Assembly (NCBI GenBank): GCA_963556695.1
Contig: CAUWAG010000004.1
Location: 2,728,001 to 2,792,000 of the forward strand
Length of the DNA stretch: 64,000 bases
DNA from: Anthostomella pinea
Taxonomy: Eukaryota; Ascomycota; Sordariomycetes; Xylariales; Xylariaceae
Direction: 5' to 3'
Below are positions 59,487 to 64,000 of this stretch, in pieces. The position numbers and the translations under genes are program-made. Each line of letters starts with the position of its first letter. Position 1 is the stretch's first letter. Under the pieces are notes generated by a model that was not told the DNA's origin, did not search any database, and saw nothing but the letters and a program-made list of their open reading frames with translations.

Positions 59487-60069
59487 GGTGTCCGTCGCCT
59501 TGTTTGGGTAGGCTGTTCAAGTGAATGAAAATGAGTGGTAACAGTGTATTAGAACTGGCTGTGAAGATCACGAGGGACTACGCCTTCAACAGAAAACAGG
59601 GCGTCACGATGGGTAAACGAATGGGTGTGTATACATATGTAGTCAGAGGTGTGCCACTTTGTGTATGGATCCAGATACTAAGCGGCTAGAGTAGGCAGGT
59701 AATGGCAGCACTGTGAGTGGACGAGTCGATGTAATCTGATAGGTAGGACGCATAGAGGTCCAGTGCGAAATTCCACCTGGTAATCACCTAAGTCATGAGC
59801 GTCCCGATAACGGAGGTACCATCAAAAAGCATCAAGTAAACGCGGGTTCATCGACAAGCTCGCATAAATTAGAGGACCGACCTCCAGCCACCATGAATGA
59901 CTTTTTTGAAAGAAACGCCGAATATCCTTCACATGAGAAGTTTATCATATGATGGTATTGGGGGAATCCTGGATATAAGTACAAGTATTTTCTCTTCACC
60001 TCCCCCGGGGGTATTGTGCCTTTTAACCGTTTAGATAACCGTTCCGGAAGCTTTCAACGCCATATGCAC
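59487..60069. other. intergenic region between the PLP enzyme and ilv5
   Basis: About 580 bases: PLP-enzyme promoter and ilv5 3' region. No gene supported. Confidence 0.5.
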
Positions 60070-61586
60070 TTATTTTTGGTTCTCGGGTCGGAGGGATCTA
60101 TAGAGTTTTCGGTCAGTGTCTGTTTCTTCCAGATGGCAGTGGACTCCGATTTGAAGCCATCCGTGGAGTATTCGCATCATGACTTACCGGACAGCCTTTC
60201 CTGCTCTCCAGATCTCCATGTTGCGGATCTCCTCCATCTCGGCCTCGAACTTCTGTCGGTAGTCCTTCTGGCTGTTGTAGTCGAGCGATCGCTGGGTCTC
60301 GGTGCCGTCGTGGACCGAGTCGTACAGCGAGTTGAAGACGGGCTTCAGGGCGTCCTTGAACCTGGGGGTCCAGTCAATGGCACCTCGTCGGGCGGTGGTC
60401 GAGCAGGCCTCGTACATCCAGTCCATACCGTTGGCACCGATCAGAGGGTACAAGCTCTGGGTGGCCTCCTCGACAGTCTCGTTGAAAGCCTCGCTGGGGC
60501 TGTGGCCACGTTCCCGGAGAACCTCGTACTGAGCGAGGAACATGCCGTGGATACCACCCATCAGGCAGCCACGCTCACCGTACAGGTCAGAGTAGACCTC
60601 CTTCTCGAAGGTGGTCTTGTAGACGTAACCACTGCCGACGGCAACAGCGAGAGCCTGGGCCTTCTCCTCGGCCTTGCCAGTAACATCCTGGTAGACAGCG
60701 TAGGACGAGTTGATACCACGGCCCTCACGGAAGAGGGAACGGACGGTTCGGCCAGAGCCCTTGGGAGCGACGAGGATGACATCGAGGTCCTTGGGGACGT
60801 CGACCTTGGTCACGTTCTTGAAAACGGGGGAGAAACCATGGGAAAAGTACAGGGTCTGCCACGGCTGTCAGTATTTTTTCGCCGTGCATGAGTCATGCTG
60901 TCGACACCACATACCTTGCCCTTTGTCAGCTGGGGCTTGATGGCGGGCCATGTCTCGCTCTGGGCAGCATCGCTGAGGAGGTTCATGACGATGGTACCCT
61001 TGCTGATAGCCTCGTCCATCTCGAACAGGTTCTTGCCCGGGACCCAGCCATCTTGTTGGGCATCCTTCCACGACTGGCCGTTCTTCCGGACACCGATGAT
61101 GACGTTCAGGCCGTTGTCGCGGAGGTTGAGGCCCTGGCCGTGGCCTTGCGAGCCGTAGCCGATGAGGGCGAGGGTGTCGTTCTTGAAGTATTCCTGCATC
61201 GAATATCAGCCATTGTCCCGTGCGAATCTGTGGTCATTGAGCTACGGGTGACGTAGATAAGACTTACCAAAAGCTTCTCCTTGGGCCAGTCGGCACGCTC
61301 TGCAACCGGTCAATGGTCAGCTACCGAATCACAAATCACAGCAACCCCGTCAGCCAAGCCAATTGAGCTTACCGTAAACGTCCTCTGGTACACCAGCGAA
61401 GTCAATGGTCTTCACGCCACGGACCTGCTGGCTGGCAGCACCGGCCAAAGCTGGGCGGGCCTGCTTCGCTGTGGCTCGGACGAGGTTGGTGGCCGCGACG
61501 AACGAACGACGCTGGACGCCAGGCGAGGCCAATTGGCGAGCCAACGGGCTGCGAAGAGCCTTGGAGAAGCCTCGGGAAGCCATCAT
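60070..61586 (-). CDS. ilv5: ketol-acid reductoisomerase, mitochondrial
   Basis: Five exons on the minus strand: 61586..61373, 61299..61268, 61193..60915, 60855..60188, 60097..60070; 1221 nt, 406 aa. It converts acetolactate/acetohydroxybutyrate to the dihydroxy acids of valine and isoleucine synthesis with NADPH and Mg. The N-terminus is a mitochondrial presequence rich in Arg/Ser/Ala (MMASRGFSKALRSPLARQLA). The NADPH loop is LALIGYGSQGHGQGLNLRDN, followed by FSHGFSPVF, KGSGRTVRSLF and GERGCLMGGIHGMF with metal-binding acidic residues. The tail RSLRPENQK comes from the small last exon. Two tiny exons (32 and 28 nt) are supported by exact frame and family match. A TGAGTC element, close to the general amino-acid control site, lies about 220 bases upstream at 61804. 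Confidence 0.95.
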
Positions 61587-62748
61587 GAATGGCAGGTTGA
61601 GTGGAGATGGGGAGAGGGAGAGGGACGGTGTAGTTGGAATGCAATGGGCAAAGCCGGTATGGGAAATATGTCTTTTTGGTATTATGTTTGCAAAACCCAG
61701 CGCTCTCGCACATGGACAGAAATTTTCTACTTTTTCGGCCGGCGGGTGGGTGTCCTTCAGCGCGGAAGCTAGACGGGAGCTTGGACAGCGACTTCGGCGG
61801 CGGTGAGTCGAGTTCGGCCAGAGCGATTGGTGGGGCACCCTGCACCTGCATGCTGTGTGCAGGGGCCAGCTGTACCTTAACCGTTTCGGCGCCGAAACGA
61901 CATAGGCGGCTTAAGCACGTATCGAAGCAATCACTCAAGCCATATCTTATGCATGCCTTGAATGCGAAGTATATAATATGTACCGTATTTGCTGACCTCA
62001 CCTGGTCTGCCTTGAAAGTAAAACACATTGACCGACTTTTAAGTGCCTAGATCTTCCAGGGAATACAAATGACTTTCCACCGGATGTGGTGGATGTGTGG
62101 TCGGTGATACTGGTCATACCACATGCTGGTGGTAGGTAACGGGCAGTCAACCAACCTTCCGCCATCCTCCGGCTCTGCCATGTTCGACGACAAGAGATGT
62201 CGGTCGCGGTCGCACAGCACACCGACACCCATCCACTGCCTGCTTGTATACTGCACTTCAAGGGTCCGGACGCACCGTGCGCATGGTCTGCATCCTTGTA
62301 TTCACAAATCCTGTATCTATCTGTCATGCTGGCTCCGATCGATGCCATGCTGTGCGCCAAATTCTGTAAATGATGGTTACGACTCCTTCCGATTTGGCCA
62401 TCCCATTCCCCTCGTCTCATTATTGCCTGCTGATGCTCGATGCCTACCGAAAATCTAAAGAAGACATCAAGCCAAATGCTGCCCTGGATGCCTCAAAGCA
62501 GATGCAGCTCCTGTCGATACGCCTTGCTGTAATCACAAAGCCAGGAAAGGGCGGTTCCCGGTAATCTTGGAACCATCCGTTCCATCCTCGAGCCACGAAT
62601 CACTGCCGCCTCCATGGTTCCAATGCGTCGTTCCGAAATGTGTCACGACTGGCCTATCCGATGCGAAATATGTGCCGGGTGAAGAGGAAGAGCATGGATA
62701 TCACTCATGCAAGAACCACCGCTCGGTGGGTATTTCCTCGATCCATCC
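61587..62748. other. intergenic region between ilv5 and ubc12
   Basis: About 1.16 kb holding the ilv5 promoter and the ubc12 3' region. Frames here are unsupported. Confidence 0.5.
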
Positions 62749-63421
62749 CTAAGCCCTGTTGAACATGACGCGATCGTAGCTCGTGCCCCGTATGCTGCCG
62801 CCCGTCATCGACGTGCGGACGTTCCTCCGGAAGTTCTCGCGGCTGCTGCGCAGGTCCTCGGCGGCCTCCTTGTTCAGCGGGTCGGACGCGTTGGGCTCGA
62901 GGAACAGGAACTGGAGGCCGACAATAACGGCGTTCAGGTTCAGCACGGGCTTCCAGTCCTCGCGCAGGATGTTCAGGCACACCTTGCCCTCGAGGTCGAT
63001 GTTGGGGTGGTAGATCTTCTGCTGGCAGCGCACCTTGGGCGGCTCGTGCGGGTAGTTCTGGTCCATGTTGAAGGTGAAGGTGAATAGCCCGCCGTGGTAC
63101 ACGCCCTCGTCGGGCTTGATCTCGAGCACGAAGTTAAGGATGTCGTCGGCGTCGGCAAAGATGGTCCTCATCGTGCTGCCTAGGGATAACTCCGACAGAT
63201 CTGCGTGGGGGGCATGCGTCAGTCTCTCATCGCTTCCATTCAGCGGGCAACGTACCTTTTTGCACTCGTAGCTGAGCGGCTGTGATCTTCTTCTTCTTCC
63301 CTCCCGCACCTTCAGCGTTTTCCGCCTTCTGCTGCTCCTTTTTCTATAAATCCTCCGCGTCAGCGAGTGCGTCACCACCACGAATAAACCAGGCGCTTAC
63401 CATCGACCAGATCTTCAACAT
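62749..63421 (-). CDS. ubc12: NEDD8-conjugating enzyme Ubc12
   Basis: Three exons on the minus strand: 63421..63401, 63343..63256, 63200..62749; 561 nt, 186 aa. The 21-nt first exon encodes MLKIWSM. Exon 2 gives the Lys-rich N-terminal extension (GGKKKKITAAQLRVQKD) that in this family contacts the NEDD8 E1. The E2 fold includes YPHEPPKVRC, IYHPNIDLEGKVCLNILRED with the catalytic Cys at residue 111, and LNAVIVGLQFLFLEPNASDP. Ubc12 transfers NEDD8/Rub1 to cullins, controlling SCF-type ubiquitin ligases. Length and Cys position agree with the family. Confidence 0.93.
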
Positions 63422-64000
63422 CTTGGCGAATGGTGTAGATGGTGGCCCAGCTTGGGTAATGGATGGATATCGGGTAGGTCAGCCAGGTGCGTCGGCAGAG
63501 GTAGTCGGCGACTGTGTATGTGCGAGGAGACGGACTGCAGGTGGTGTGTGCAGGGGCGTTGAAGTTCCACCAAGAGAAAGACGTCGCGGACGGTAGATGG
63601 CTTGATTATGGCGGTGGAATCACGTCGGTCAAGGTTTAGGTACCAACGGTTTCGAAAGCCTTGCCAAAGTTCGGCGGGATGCGGATGGCGGGATGGCGGG
63701 GTGGCGGGGTCTCACTTCAGGTGCCCAGCCTGATTTACTTAGGTAAGCCGTAAGGTAGGAGGCAGTCGGAGCATCACCGCCCGGCATGTCAACATCATCA
63801 CAATCACAATCACTTCCACTGAACCCGTGAGAGTCGCTGCGACATATGGCTTGCTGCCTACATCAGCACCTCATGTCAGTTCACATTTGTTTATAGTATT
63901 TCCCAAGTATTCACCAGCATAGTCACACCGGTATGTTGATGGCACTGATCGGGATCAAAGCACCGGACATTCTATGCATCAAGACAATCACCCGCAGAGC
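63422..64000. other. upstream region of ubc12 to window end
   Basis: Presumed ubc12 promoter. A GGATGGCGGGATGGCGGGGTGGCGG-type G-rich stretch lies near 63680-63710. No gene seen before the window ends. Confidence 0.45.

Noticed and set aside
1..64000. CRISPR arrays, operons, ribosome-binding sites, tRNA and rRNA genes
   Set aside because: The sequence is fungal nuclear DNA; no regularly spaced repeat array and no convincing tRNA or rRNA was seen by eye. A tRNAscan-SE and Infernal run would settle the RNA genes.

Overview
The window looks like nuclear DNA from a filamentous ascomycete, most likely a Sordariomycete. Evidence: genes on both strands with short GT-AG introns (about 50-110 nt), GC-rich third codon positions in the housekeeping genes, and clear fungal families (INO80 subunit Ies4, Ran-BPM/Gid1, Sam35, GH71 alpha-1,3-glucanase, LysM, Zn(II)2Cys6 regulator, ricin-type fungal lectin). 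The genus cannot be fixed from the sequence alone. All exon structures given here were built by eye from splice sites, frame and family similarity; each multi-exon model sums to a whole number of codons.

Left housekeeping block (1-18.1 kb): a Ser/Thr-rich secreted protein (-), Ies4 (+), an eight-exon Gid1/Ran-BPM (+), a small conserved protein (-), a Sam35/metaxin-like import factor (+) and a four-exon short-chain dehydrogenase (-), separated by long non-coding stretches.

Accessory core (18.4-50.4 kb): AT-richer and full of mobile and broken DNA. A 1.35 kb Tc1/mariner copy with intact inverted repeats and TA target duplication lies at the 5' side of a GNAT-like gene. A beta-trefoil lectin, an interstitial telomere-like tract and a GH71 glucanase follow. 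Next comes a Ty1/copia element (two 179-bp LTRs, target duplication ACATG) sitting inside an intron of an unrecognised secreted-protein gene. After it are a solo LTR, a full-length Tad1-like LINE with an 18-bp target duplication, a palindromic MITE-like repeat and a second solo LTR of the same family. A thiol methyltransferase-like gene is intact, but an F-box gene, a multi-LysM gene, a dehydrogenase remnant and a Zn2Cys6 regulator are broken. Many of the nonsense changes are CAA/CAG to TAA/TAG or TGG to TAG/TGA, the pattern left by repeat-induced point mutation (RIP) or similar G:C to A:T decay.

Right housekeeping block (50.6-63.5 kb): a quinone-oxidoreductase-like enzyme (+), glutamate-5-semialdehyde dehydrogenase (proline synthesis, -), an MFS drug-type transporter (+), a PLP fold-type II dehydratase/racemase with a poly-Thr insert (-), ketol-acid reductoisomerase (Ile/Val synthesis, -) and the NEDD8-conjugating enzyme Ubc12 (-). 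The core genes on both flanks are intact, so damage is concentrated in the accessory middle.
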